A stretch of 64,000 bases of DNA. It comes from Devosia sp. RR2S18 (GTDB lineage: Bacteria > Pseudomonadota > Alphaproteobacteria > Rhizobiales > Devosiaceae). Position 1 is the stretch's first letter, and every line of letters begins with the position of its first letter. Position numbers and translations under genes: made by a program. Positions 55,123 to 64,000 of the stretch are shown in pieces. The notes below the pieces were generated by a model that was not told the DNA's origin, did no database searches, and saw nothing but the letters and a program-made list of their open reading frames with translations. The stretch covers positions 3,594,001-3,658,000 of the forward strand of contig NZ_CP126539.1 in assembly GCF_030177755.1 (NCBI RefSeq), given 5' to 3'.

Positions 55123-56112
55123 CTAAACCATTGGCTGCCGGTAGTCGGCAGCGTAGTGACCGGTGATGCCGTGCTCCAGCTGCCGCTCGATATCGGTCAA
55201 CAGCGAACTGGCGCCAAAACGGAAGAGGTGCGGCTGCAGCCAGTGCGTGCCCAGCTCTTCCTTCATCAGCGCCATGTATTTGACTGCATCGCCTGCCGTG
55301 GCGATCCCGCCGGCGGGCTTGTAGCCGATCTCGATGCCGGTCTCTTCGGCGAACCAGCGAATCATGCGGATCATCGACAGCGAGGTCACGAGGTTGGCGT
55401 TGACCTTCTCCTTGCCGGTCGAGGTCTTGATGAAATCGGCGCCCGCCATCATGCAGACCAGCGAAGCCTTGGCGACGTTGGTCTGGGTCGCCAGTTCCCC
55501 GGTCCCCAGAATGGTCTTGATGTGCGCCTTGCCGCAGGCCTTGCGGAACGCGCGCACCTGATCGTAGAGCGCCTGCCAATCCCCCCGCAGCACCATGCCG
55601 CGCTCGATGACGATGTCGATTTCCTCGGCTCCATCGGCGACCGAGGCTTCGATTTCCTTGAGCTTGGTGTCAACTGGCGCAAGGCCATGCGGGAACGCAG
55701 TTGATACGGCCGCCACGGGAATACCCGTGCCCGCCAGCGCCTCGACCGCCGTCTGGACGAAGGTATGGTAGACGCAGACGGCGCCGGGCAGGATGCGAAG
55801 TTCGCCGACGCCGAGCCGGTCGATGATGTCGGTGCGCAGCGGATGGCGGGCCTTGGCGCAGAGGCGTTCGACGCGTCCGGGGGTGTCATCGGCGTTGAGC
55901 GTGGTGAGGTCGATCAGGGTTATAGCCTTGACCAGCCACGCCAATTGGTAGTCTTTCTTGACCGTCCGGCGGGTGCCGATGGTACCGGCACGACGCTCCA
56001 GCGCCGAGCGGTTCATGCGCACGCGGCCGACCCAATCGAGGTCCAGCGGAAAGCCGGGATTACGTTTATGAACGACGTCTGAACGGTGGGTATCGACGAT
56101 CTTGAGACTCAT
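55123..56112 (-). CDS. deoC: deoxyribose-phosphate aldolase
   Basis: The 329-residue aldolase splits deoxyribose 5-phosphate to glyceraldehyde 3-phosphate and acetaldehyde. Marks are the Schiff-base lysine in GADFIKTSTGK, the second lysine in GYKPAGGIATAGDAVKY, and the CVYHTFVQTAVEAL segment. It belongs to the longer DeoC type with an N-terminal extension (about 80 residues). Coupled to punA by a 4-nt overlap; the aldehyde dehydrogenase is next. Confidence 0.95.
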   Translation of the reverse strand: MSLKIVDTHRSDVVHKRNPGFPLDLDWVGRVRMNRSALERRAGTIGTRRTVKKDYQLAWLVKAITLIDLTTLNADDTPGRVERLCAKARHPLRTDIIDRLGVGELRILPGAVCVYHTFVQTAVEALAGTGIPVAAVSTAFPHGLAPVDTKLKEIEASVADGAEEIDIVIERGMVLRGDWQALYDQVRAFRKACGKAHIKTILGTGELATQTNVAKASLVCMMAGADFIKTSTGKEKVNANLVTSLSMIRMIRWFAEETGIEIGYKPAGGIATAGDAVKYMALMKEELGTHWLQPHLFRFGASSLLTDIERQLEHGITGHYAADYRQPMV

Positions 56113-56903
56113 AGCTCCTCCACCAGCGCGGGGATGAGTTTGCTCAACTTCTCCGCGCCCGCAACCGCCATGGCCTTGGTGTGCTCATGGCTGATGTTCT
56201 CGGCCGACAGCCCCGCCCCCATATTGGTGATGGAGGAACAGGCCCAGACCTTCATGCCCAGGAAACGCCCCAGGATCACTTCGGGTGCCGTCGACATGCC
56301 CACGGCATTGGCGCCCAGGCGAATGGCCATCTGGATCTCGGCGACGGTCTCGAAGCTGGGACCAGAATACCAGAGATAGACGCCTTCGCCGAGGCCGATA
56401 TCCAGCCGCTCGGCGACTTGCTTGGACTTGTCGCGCAGCTCGGGCGCGTAGCAATCGACCATGTTGACGAACCGCCGGTCGGTGGCCTCCCCGATCAGGG
56501 GGTTCATGCCGGCATAGTTGATGTGGTCGGCAATCAGCATCAGGTCGCCCGGGCGGAAGCGTTCATCCACCGAGCCAGCCGAATTGGTCAGCAGCAGTGT
56601 CTGCGTGCCGAGCTCGGCCAGCGTTTCGAGCGCCGGGCGCATGGCCGCAGCATTGCCATGCTCATAGTAGTGCTCGCGGCCCGTCAGAATGGCGATGCGC
56701 TTGCCGGCCATGGTCCCGATCAGGAGGTCACGGCCATGGCCGGAGACGCCCGCCCCCGGAAAGCCATTGAGCTCGGCATAGGGAATGGCAATGCGGTCCT
56801 CGAGCAGATCGCCGATGGCCGATAGTCCGGAGCCCAGCACCAGGGCGGCGACGATAGGCTCGCTGCCGGCGATCTTGCGGATGGTCTTGACGGGTTTGCT
56901 CAT
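56109..56903 (-). CDS. punA: purine nucleoside phosphorylase (trimeric type)
   Basis: This 264-residue enzyme belongs to the trimeric inosine/guanosine phosphorylases. LVLGSGLSAIGDLLED, LTGREHYYEHG (phosphate site), TNSAGSVDERFRPGDLMLIADHINYAG and the base-site segment VGMSTAPEVILGRFLGM are all seen. It frees purine bases and (deoxy)ribose 1-phosphate for DeoB. Five bases from cdd. Confidence 0.94.
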   Translation of the reverse strand: MSKPVKTIRKIAGSEPIVAALVLGSGLSAIGDLLEDRIAIPYAELNGFPGAGVSGHGRDLLIGTMAGKRIAILTGREHYYEHGNAAAMRPALETLAELGTQTLLLTNSAGSVDERFRPGDLMLIADHINYAGMNPLIGEATDRRFVNMVDCYAPELRDKSKQVAERLDIGLGEGVYLWYSGPSFETVAEIQMAIRLGANAVGMSTAPEVILGRFLGMKVWACSSITNMGAGLSAENISHEHTKAMAVAGAEKLSKLIPALVEEL

Positions 56904-56907
56904 GCGA

Positions 56908-57318
56908 TCACTTTCCCAGATGGTCCGGCCCGAAGCTGTGCGGCAGCAATTGCCCCAGCGTCTGCACCAGCCGCTCTCCGTCGACGCCGTGCGAGATGAT
57001 CTCGACGTCGGGATCGGCGAATTCGCGGATGCGCTGCCGGCAACCGCCGCAGGGCGTCACCGCAATGGTGCCAGGCCCGGTCACATAGATGCGGGTGATC
57101 CGCCGGGCGCCGCCCGCGATCATTGCCGCGATGGCCGAAGTCTCGGCGCAGTTGCCCTGTGGATAGGCCGCGTTCTCGATATTGCAGCCGGCATAGATTT
57201 TCCCGTCACCGGCGAGGATGGCCGCGCCCACCGAGAAGTGGGAATAGGGCACATAGGCCTTGGCGCGAATGGCTTCGGCGGCCTCGAACAGGGCCTTGTC
57301 GGTTGCAGTCTCTGACAT
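56908..57318 (-). CDS. cdd: cytidine deaminase
   Basis: A 136-residue zinc enzyme of the homotetrameric type. The zinc ligands and the catalytic glutamate are in GNCAETSAIAAM (C-A-E) and TPCGGCRQRI (P-C-x-x-C), and the substrate loop NIENAAYPQ is present. It turns (deoxy)cytidine to (deoxy)uridine so that DeoA can act. It lies between the importer and the phosphorylase. Confidence 0.96.
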   Translation of the reverse strand: MSETATDKALFEAAEAIRAKAYVPYSHFSVGAAILAGDGKIYAGCNIENAAYPQGNCAETSAIAAMIAGGARRITRIYVTGPGTIAVTPCGGCRQRIREFADPDVEIISHGVDGERLVQTLGQLLPHSFGPDHLGK

Positions 57319-57342
57319 TCTGTGTTTGCGCCAGCGTTGCCG

Positions 57343-58308
57343 CTAGCGCTCCTTGGTATAGGGCACGCCGCCGGCCTTGGGGCCAACGGCCTTGCCGATA
57401 AAGCCTGCTAGAAGGATCACGGTCAGCACATAGGGCAGCGCCTGGATGGCCTGGACTGGCACTTCGATGCCCATGATCTGAGCGCTCTGGAGCCGGATCT
57501 GCAGGGCATCGAGAAAGCCGAACAGGAGACAGGTGAACATCACCGGCACGGGCTTCCACTTGGCGAAAATGAGAGCCGCCAGGGCGATATAGCCCTTGCC
57601 CGCTGTCATGTTGCTGCCAAAGCCCGAGCCTTGCGCAATGGAGAAGTAGGCGCCGGCGATTCCGGTGAGGAGTCCGGTGATGATGATCGCCTTATAGCGC
57701 ATCGCCACCACGGAAATGCCTGCAGTATCGACCGCTTTGGGGTTCTCGCCGACCGCGCGCATGCGCAACCCGAAGCGGGTGCGGTAGACCACGAAGGCTG
57801 TCACTGCCACCATGGCAAACGCGACATAGACGATGATGTAGTGCCCCGAAATCAGCTCGGCATAGATGGGCCCGAGGATGGGAATGCCGGCCAGTTGCTC
57901 GGCAAACGGCAAGGTCACGGGTGAAAAGCGCCCGTCGCCCGAGAGCGCCGGTGTTCGCCCGCCCTGGCCGAACCAGGTCTGGCCGAGGAAGGTGGTCATG
58001 CCCGCCGCCAGCATGTTGATGGCGACGCCGGCAATGAGCTGATTGCCCTTGAGGGTGATGGAGGCAAGGCCCTGGATGAGCGTGGTGCCCAGGGAAACGA
58101 CCATGCCAGCCAGCAGGCCCAGCCAGGCCGAGCCCGTGATGGCGGCAACCGCGCCCGCGGCAAAGGCCGCTGCCAGCATCTTGCCTTCAAGACCGATATC
58201 GAAAATGCCGGCCCGTTCCGAATAGAGCCCCGCCAGCGCCGCGAGGAGTAGCGGCGTCGACAGACGGATAGTGGCGTCGAGAATGGAGAGAATGGTGGCC
58301 AGATCCAT
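57343..58308 (-). CDS. nucleoside ABC transporter permease (NupQ-like)
   Basis: The 321-residue inner-membrane protein of the BPD_transp_2 family has about eight helices, GIFDIGLEGKMLAAAF, LASITLKGNQLIAGVAINMLAAG and AGKGYIALAALIFAKWKPV. It partners the next permease to form the channel of a BmpA-type nucleoside importer. One base separates it from its partner. Confidence 0.92.
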   Translation of the reverse strand: MDLATILSILDATIRLSTPLLLAALAGLYSERAGIFDIGLEGKMLAAAFAAGAVAAITGSAWLGLLAGMVVSLGTTLIQGLASITLKGNQLIAGVAINMLAAGMTTFLGQTWFGQGGRTPALSGDGRFSPVTLPFAEQLAGIPILGPIYAELISGHYIIVYVAFAMVAVTAFVVYRTRFGLRMRAVGENPKAVDTAGISVVAMRYKAIIITGLLTGIAGAYFSIAQGSGFGSNMTAGKGYIALAALIFAKWKPVPVMFTCLLFGFLDALQIRLQSAQIMGIEVPVQAIQALPYVLTVILLAGFIGKAVGPKAGGVPYTKER

Positions 58309-58309
58309 C

Positions 58310-59436
58310 TTAACTCTCCGAATCCGCGGTTTCGCGCGAGATCGCTTCGGCTTTGTGCTCGGGGCGATAGAGCATGAAGGCGCGTTCGAGCGAGGGCCGG
58401 AACAGCCCTTCCATGGCGCCGGTGAACAGGATCACAAGGGCCTGGATAACGACGATCATCTCGCGCGTAATGCCCGGAATGACGAACTGCAATTCCTGTC
58501 CGCCCTGGTAAAGCGCGCCGAAGAGGAGCGCCGCCAAAAGGATGCCGATGGGGTGGTTGCGCCCCATAAGAGCCACGGCGATGCCAACGAAACCGGCACC
58601 GGCCACGAAGTCGAGCACCAAGCGGTTCTGCACGCCCATCACTTCATTAATCGCCACCATGCCGGCGAGCGCGCCCGAGATGGTCATGGTGACCATGATC
58701 ATCCGGGAATTGGAAATGCCGGCATAGCGCGAGGCGGTCGGGTTGGCGCCAAGGACGCGCACGGCATAGCCGAACTTGGTACGCCAGATCAGCACATAGA
58801 CAAAGATCAGCGCCAGGACGGCGATGACGATGGAGAGGTTGACCGGCGAATAGCCGAAGAACGAGAAGAACTGCCGCAATTGCGGCACGCGACCGGCCAC
58901 ATCGATGGTCTCGGATTCCGGAGCCATGGTGGTGACGGGCTTCAGAACGCGATTGACCATGTAGACCATCAACGCCGCGGCGATGAAGTTGAACATGATC
59001 GTGGTGATGACGACGTGCGAACCGCGCTTGGCCTGCAGATAACCCGGAATGAACGCCCAGAATCCACCCACAGCCGCTGCGGCAAGCATGGCCGCCGGCA
59101 TGGCGATGAGCCAATGGGTCTGATCGAGCGCCAGCGCTACGACAATCGCGCCCAGCCCGGCCACATAGGCCTGCCCGTCACCGCCGATGTTGAAGAGCCC
59201 GGCATGGGCGGCAACCGCCACGGCCAAGCCGGTGAAGATGAAGTTGGTGGCGTAATACAGCGTATAGCCGAAGCCATCGCCGTAGCCGAAGGCACCATAG
59301 ATGATGACCTGGATGGCATGGAGCGGGTTCTCACCCACCATCAGCACCACGGTGCCCGAAACCAGAAAGGCCAAAAGCAGATTGAGCGCCGGTAACAGGG
59401 CCACATCGGCCCAGCGCGGCAGGGGGCGGCGCGCAC

Positions 59437-59440
<4 letters not shown>
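58310..59440 (-). CDS. nucleoside ABC transporter permease (NupP-like)
   Basis: A 376-residue inner-membrane permease with about ten helices; typical segments are LFNIGGDGQAYVAGLGAIV, RGSHVVITTIMFNFIAAALMVY, and AGAGFVGIAVALMGRNHPIG. Start overlaps the ATPase stop by 4 nt. The larger of the two channel subunits. Confidence 0.92.
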
Positions 59441-61014
<1,574 letters not shown>

Positions 61015-61042
61015 GGAATCGTCCTGGCTCATCAAGCGAGGC

Positions 61043-62047
61043 TTAGAGAGGGCAGTTCGAGTCAGTGGTGTAGTCGTGGACTTCGATCTCGCCAGCGATG
61101 ATCTGAGCCTCGTAGTCCTCGACTGCAGTCTCCATTTCCGAGGTGATCAGGTCGCGATTGTGCTCGTCGAGCGAATAGCCAACGCCCTCCTGCTCCAGGC
61201 CAAGAATGGTCAGGCCTGGCTGGAAGGTGGCGTCGTCCGCAGCTTCGGTGAGTGCGGTCTGCACGGCTACGTCGACCTTCTTGACCATGGAGGTCAGCAC
61301 CGAACCGGGCTGAAGGTAGTTCTGGTTGCTGTCCACACCGATCGAGTACTTGCCCGCATCGGCCATGGCCTGCAGCACGCCCAGGCCCGACCCGCCGGCA
61401 GCGGCGAAGATTACGTCGGCGCCTTGGTCAACGGCAGCCTTGGCCAACTCACCGGCGGTGACCGGGTCGTTCCAGGCGGCAGGCGTCGTGCCGGTGTAGT
61501 TTTCGATGAGGTTGATGTCCGGGTTCACCGCACGGGCGCCCTGGGCATAGCCGCAGTAAAACTTGTGGATCAGCGGAACGTCCATGCCACCGATGAAGCC
61601 GACGGTGCCGGTCTCGGACTGCATTGCCGCCAGCGCACCCACCAGGAACGAGCCGGTGTGCTCATCGAACAGGATCGACTGCACGTTCGGCTGGTCGACC
61701 ACGGTATCGATCACGACGAAGTTGGTGTCGGGGAACTCGGGCGCAACGGCTTCGAGAGCCGCGGTCCAGGAGAAGCCCGCCATGACGATGGGGTTGGCAC
61801 CCTGACCGGCGAAACGGCGCAGGGCCTGCTCGCGCTGCGCATCATTCTGCAGTTCGAGGTCGATATAATTGCCGCCGGTCTCGGCCTTCCAGGCCTCGGC
61901 GCCATTATAGGCTGCTTCGTTGAACGACTTGTCGAACTTGCCACCCAGATCATAGATCACGGCAGGATCGGCAAGAGCCGCACCGGTCAGAACCGCGCTC
62001 AGCGCGACGCCACCAGCGATGGCCTTGGTCAGCTTGGAAAAATTCAT
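61043..62047 (-). CDS. BmpA/Med-family nucleoside-binding protein
   Basis: This 334-residue periplasmic binding protein has a signal peptide (MNFSKLTKAIAGGVALSAV..., cleaved near ALADP), the family start PAVIYDLGGKFDKSFNEAAYNGAE, and conserved GFIGGMDVPLIHKFYCGY and DVIFAAAGGSGLGVLQA segments. Members bind nucleosides for ABC import. First gene of the 12.6-kb nucleoside operon; AGGGAG lies 10 nt before the ATG. Confidence 0.93.
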   Translation of the reverse strand: MNFSKLTKAIAGGVALSAVLTGAALADPAVIYDLGGKFDKSFNEAAYNGAEAWKAETGGNYIDLELQNDAQREQALRRFAGQGANPIVMAGFSWTAALEAVAPEFPDTNFVVIDTVVDQPNVQSILFDEHTGSFLVGALAAMQSETGTVGFIGGMDVPLIHKFYCGYAQGARAVNPDINLIENYTGTTPAAWNDPVTAGELAKAAVDQGADVIFAAAGGSGLGVLQAMADAGKYSIGVDSNQNYLQPGSVLTSMVKKVDVAVQTALTEAADDATFQPGLTILGLEQEGVGYSLDEHNRDLITSEMETAVEDYEAQIIAGEIEVHDYTTDSNCPL

Positions 62048-62129
62048 TGTTGCAGTCTCCCTGTGTCGCAGTGGGCATATGGCAACGCTAGCCATGCAGA
62101 GTGCCCCCGCGCTAGCAAAAGATACAATC

Positions 62130-62183
62130 GTGCAAATGCACATCCCGCAAGGGGAAATAGCGGCATTTTATCCAAATGGTCAA
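62130..62183 (-). promoter_or_regulatory. promoter and operator candidate of the nucleoside operon
   Basis: On the minus strand TTGACC (62183-62178) and CTATTT (62160-62155) are 17 bp apart. The palindrome GTGCAAATGCAC (62130-62141) falls about 7-18 bases after the expected transcription start, about 85 bp before bmpA. A repressor bound there would block the promoter. Regulator unknown; not in the window. Confidence 0.4.
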
Positions 62184-62234
62184 AATTTGCCCATGCGGTG
62201 CGGGACGATAGCCGCATCAAGGCCACCGGTCGGG

Positions 62235-62447
62235 CTAGAAACGGTCTAGCAGGGCAAGGAATATGTCGCCCGCATTCACATCTGCGTAGAGCACGACAAG
62301 AATGGCTAGGCTGGCAAGGGTAAACAGAGCGAGCGTGTCGCGCGTGCGAGCGGGCATGGCTAGGATCGGAATGGCGGTTGCGAGGCGGCCAGCTATAGCC
62401 CGACTATGGCCATCGAACAGTGTCGCGCTGACGCGATCTCGGCTCAT
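62235..62447 (-). CDS. small membrane protein, unknown
   Basis: A 70-residue frame starts 20 bp after the CoxG-like gene's stop. Its C-terminal half has one hydrophobic helix (TLALFTLASLAILVVLYADV). There is no clear ribosome site and no known family. It could be a chance frame, but its position on the same strand after the CoxG gene favours a real gene slightly. Confidence 0.4.
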   Translation of the reverse strand: MSRDRVSATLFDGHSRAIAGRLATAIPILAMPARTRDTLALFTLASLAILVVLYADVNAGDIFLALLDRF

Positions 62448-62466
62448 GGTTAGCAGTCTGTTAGCA

Positions 62467-62940
62467 CTAAGGCAGGTCGGGGGGCGGCAGCGGCGTGACC
62501 TCGGCGCCCATGGCAGCGCCGAACCGCTCAAAGAAACCATCGATGACCCGCTGCGCCGAACTACCGATAAGTGCTTTCCCTAGCTTCATAATCTGCCCAG
62601 AGGCGCCGCCCTGGGCGGTGAAAACCAGCCTGGTGTTCTCGCCGTCGTCGGTCAGCACGATGTCGGCCGCGCCCTCGGCCATGCCAAGAAAACCACCCTT
62701 GCCTTTCCCGGTCAGTGTATAGCGCTCAGCCGGCACGATGTCGGTCAGCGCCAAGCCGCCTTTGAACACCGGCTGGGCGATGCCGAGATTGACCTTGATC
62801 TCGAGATCGAGCGTGTGCGGACCGGCCCACTCGATCTTGTGGCATCCCGGAATTGCAGCCTTGAGCACCTCGGCATCATTGAGCGCGGCCCAGACCTTAG
62901 TGCGAGGCGCAGCGATGATGTAGCGGCCGCCAAAATCCAT
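62467..62940 (-). CDS. CoxG-like SRPBCC protein (carbon monoxide dehydrogenase subunit G family)
   Basis: The 157-residue protein has the START/SRPBCC-like beginning MDFGGRYIIAAPRTKVWAALNDAEVLKAAIPGC, the family's IPGC mark and the LTGKGKGGFLGMAEGAADI segment. CoxG proteins anchor or mature CO dehydrogenases, but many solitary ones, as here with no cox genes nearby, have other unknown roles. Confidence 0.88.
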   Translation of the reverse strand: MDFGGRYIIAAPRTKVWAALNDAEVLKAAIPGCHKIEWAGPHTLDLEIKVNLGIAQPVFKGGLALTDIVPAERYTLTGKGKGGFLGMAEGAADIVLTDDGENTRLVFTAQGGASGQIMKLGKALIGSSAQRVIDGFFERFGAAMGAEVTPLPPPDLP

Positions 62941-63173
62941 GAGACACCCATCCCCTTGTTCGGTGCGGAGCGCGCCGCAGGACGACTGCAGCTCCCTGGT
63001 TTGCGATGGTGGCGACGATCATCCGGGCCGCCCTTTACGTGCGGCTTTTTCGCACCAATATCGTCTAAATAGTTGGCCCATCGGGCAGATGCAATTGTCA
63101 GGAGGCCAGCCAACAGCGATCTATAGGTCTGCCGAGGCACCGGCGGACCAGCGTCAGCCAATCGGAGCACAAC

Positions 63174-64000
63174 ATGGCCAGTGAACTCACCACCGCAGCG
63201 ACCCCGCAAACGGCTCCAGCACCCGAGGGTGGCGACAAGCCGCTGCAATATCTGGACCGGGCGGTGACGGCCATCCGCAATCTCGGTCTCTGGCCAGAGA
63301 GTCAGGGCGAGGAGCCGATCACGGGCCTGCTCCAGCAGATCACCGAACTGGACGAGACGCGCGTCATCTTGATCGGGCGCACCTTGAGCCAGGCAAGCGC
63401 CTTCAACGAGGTGGTGCGCGAGCAAGTGGCGGCCATGCGCATTGCCGAGCGCTATGAAGACATCACCAAGGGCTTCGATTCCATTCGCGACGATGCCAAG
63501 GGCATGATCGACCAGCTGAGCGACAACAAGATCGATCTCCTGGAACGCGCCAACAATGTCTGGATGAAGGTGAGCCGCGGTGACATCGCGGACCGCTTCA
63601 ACAAGATCCGTGACACTTATCTCCAGATCACCGGCGACACCAAGGACCAGATCGACCGCGAGCACATCATCCTTGAGGCCTATCGGGATTTCCGCGGGGC
63701 GCTCAAACAAGCTGAGGTGATGGCGCTCGAAGTGCTGGAGACCGCCGAAAATCGACTGGGCGAAAAGAAGACCATTCTACAGCAGGCCTCGGACGCCGTG
63801 GCGGGCTATGCCGGCACCGTCCCGGCCGAACGCGCGCGGCTGGAACTCGAACGCGATGAGAGACTGCGGGAGATGCAAAACGAGGAGCGGCGCTACCAGA
63901 TCGCCAAGGACCTCTCGGACAATCTCACTATCTCTTACAACACCTCGGAAGTCGTGATGGCGCGGCTGATGCAGACTACCAACGCCAAGGAGCGGGTCTA
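63174..64000 (+). CDS. helical (coiled-coil) protein, runs off the right edge
   Basis: At least 275 residues lie inside the window. After an Ala/Pro/Thr-rich start the protein is almost all helix with long heptad stretches, such as DIADRFNKIRDTYLQITGDT and ETAENRLGEKKTILQQASDAVAGYAG. It shows a distant resemblance to TelA/toxic-anion-resistance helical proteins, but I would not assign it. The upstream 230 bp contain no gene and probably the promoter. Confidence 0.75.
   Translation, partial: MASELTTAATPQTAPAPEGGDKPLQYLDRAVTAIRNLGLWPESQGEEPITGLLQQITELDETRVILIGRTLSQASAFNEVVREQVAAMRIAERYEDITKGFDSIRDDAKGMIDQLSDNKIDLLERANNVWMKVSRGDIADRFNKIRDTYLQITGDTKDQIDREHIILEAYRDFRGALKQAEVMALEVLETAENRLGEKKTILQQASDAVAGYAGTVPAERARLELERDERLREMQNEERRYQIAKDLSDNLTISYNTSEVVMARLMQTTNAKERV

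Noticed and set aside
62467..62940. Carbon monoxide dehydrogenase operon
   Set aside because: Only the CoxG-like protein is present; no coxL, coxM or coxS genes lie in the window.

Overview
The window looks like chromosomal DNA of a GC-rich alphaproteobacterium of the Hyphomicrobiales, most probably Devosia or a close relative. This is inferred from the kinds of genes and their order (ffs-dnaX-ybaB-recR, def-fmt-truA, dapD-dapE, a tad pilus locus, ABC-type sugar and nucleoside uptake operons); no database search was possible. Most of the window is ordinary, densely packed chromosome with many 1-4 nt start/stop overlaps.

Layout. 1-2600: the 5' part of an N-formylglutamate amidohydrolase gene, a class-2 polyphosphate kinase and a divergent PhoR-type sensor kinase. 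2592-7537: the one clearly accessory region. A 3.8 kb IS1595-type element (3687-7483) bounded by perfect 27-bp inverted repeats has removed the 5' part of a glycosyltransferase gene. It carries a transposase, two inward-facing coiled-coil/winged-helix passenger genes, an antitoxin with a frameshifted PIN toxin, a small XRE regulator and a glycine-type tRNA gene with an abnormal anticodon arm. 7594-17439: an FNR-like site, an M29 aminopeptidase, then an L-fucose/L-fuconate catabolic cluster (fuconate dehydratase, ribose-type ABC importer, 2-keto-3-deoxy-L-fuconate dehydrogenase, divergent IclR regulator, fuconolactonase and an unassigned TIM-barrel protein).

17580-23267: a small membrane ORF, a mercuric-reductase-like flavoprotein, soluble transhydrogenase SthA, a LOG-family protein, a DUF817 membrane protein and a mazEF pair. 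23303-30481: SRP RNA, dnaX, ybaB, recR, small hypotheticals, def, fmt and truA. 30495-37420: two membrane proteins, dapE, dapD, prephenate dehydratase, a membrane-anchored cytochrome c, a GhrA-type reductase and an M17 aminopeptidase.

37562-48756: a tad/flp pilus locus (tadD; then on the minus strand flp, cpaA, cpaB, cpaC, cpaE, cpaF, tadB, tadC; then on the plus strand a CpaC-N-like protein and two TadE-type pseudopilins). No cpaD is seen between cpaC and cpaE. 48823-49443: a HAD hydrolase. 62047-49454 on the minus strand: an apparently continuous 12.6 kb operon for nucleoside uptake (BmpA/NupOPQ-type ABC importer) and breakdown (cdd, punA, deoC, a double-domain ALDH16-like aldehyde dehydrogenase, deoA, deoB, upp). 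It runs from import through base release and deoxyribose-5-phosphate cleavage to disposal of acetaldehyde. The right end holds a CoxG-like protein and the 5' part of a helical protein that runs off the window.

The most unusual material is the IS1595-type element with its passengers and odd tRNA, the decapitated genes at its borders, and the pairing of an ALDH16-like enzyme with the deo pathway.
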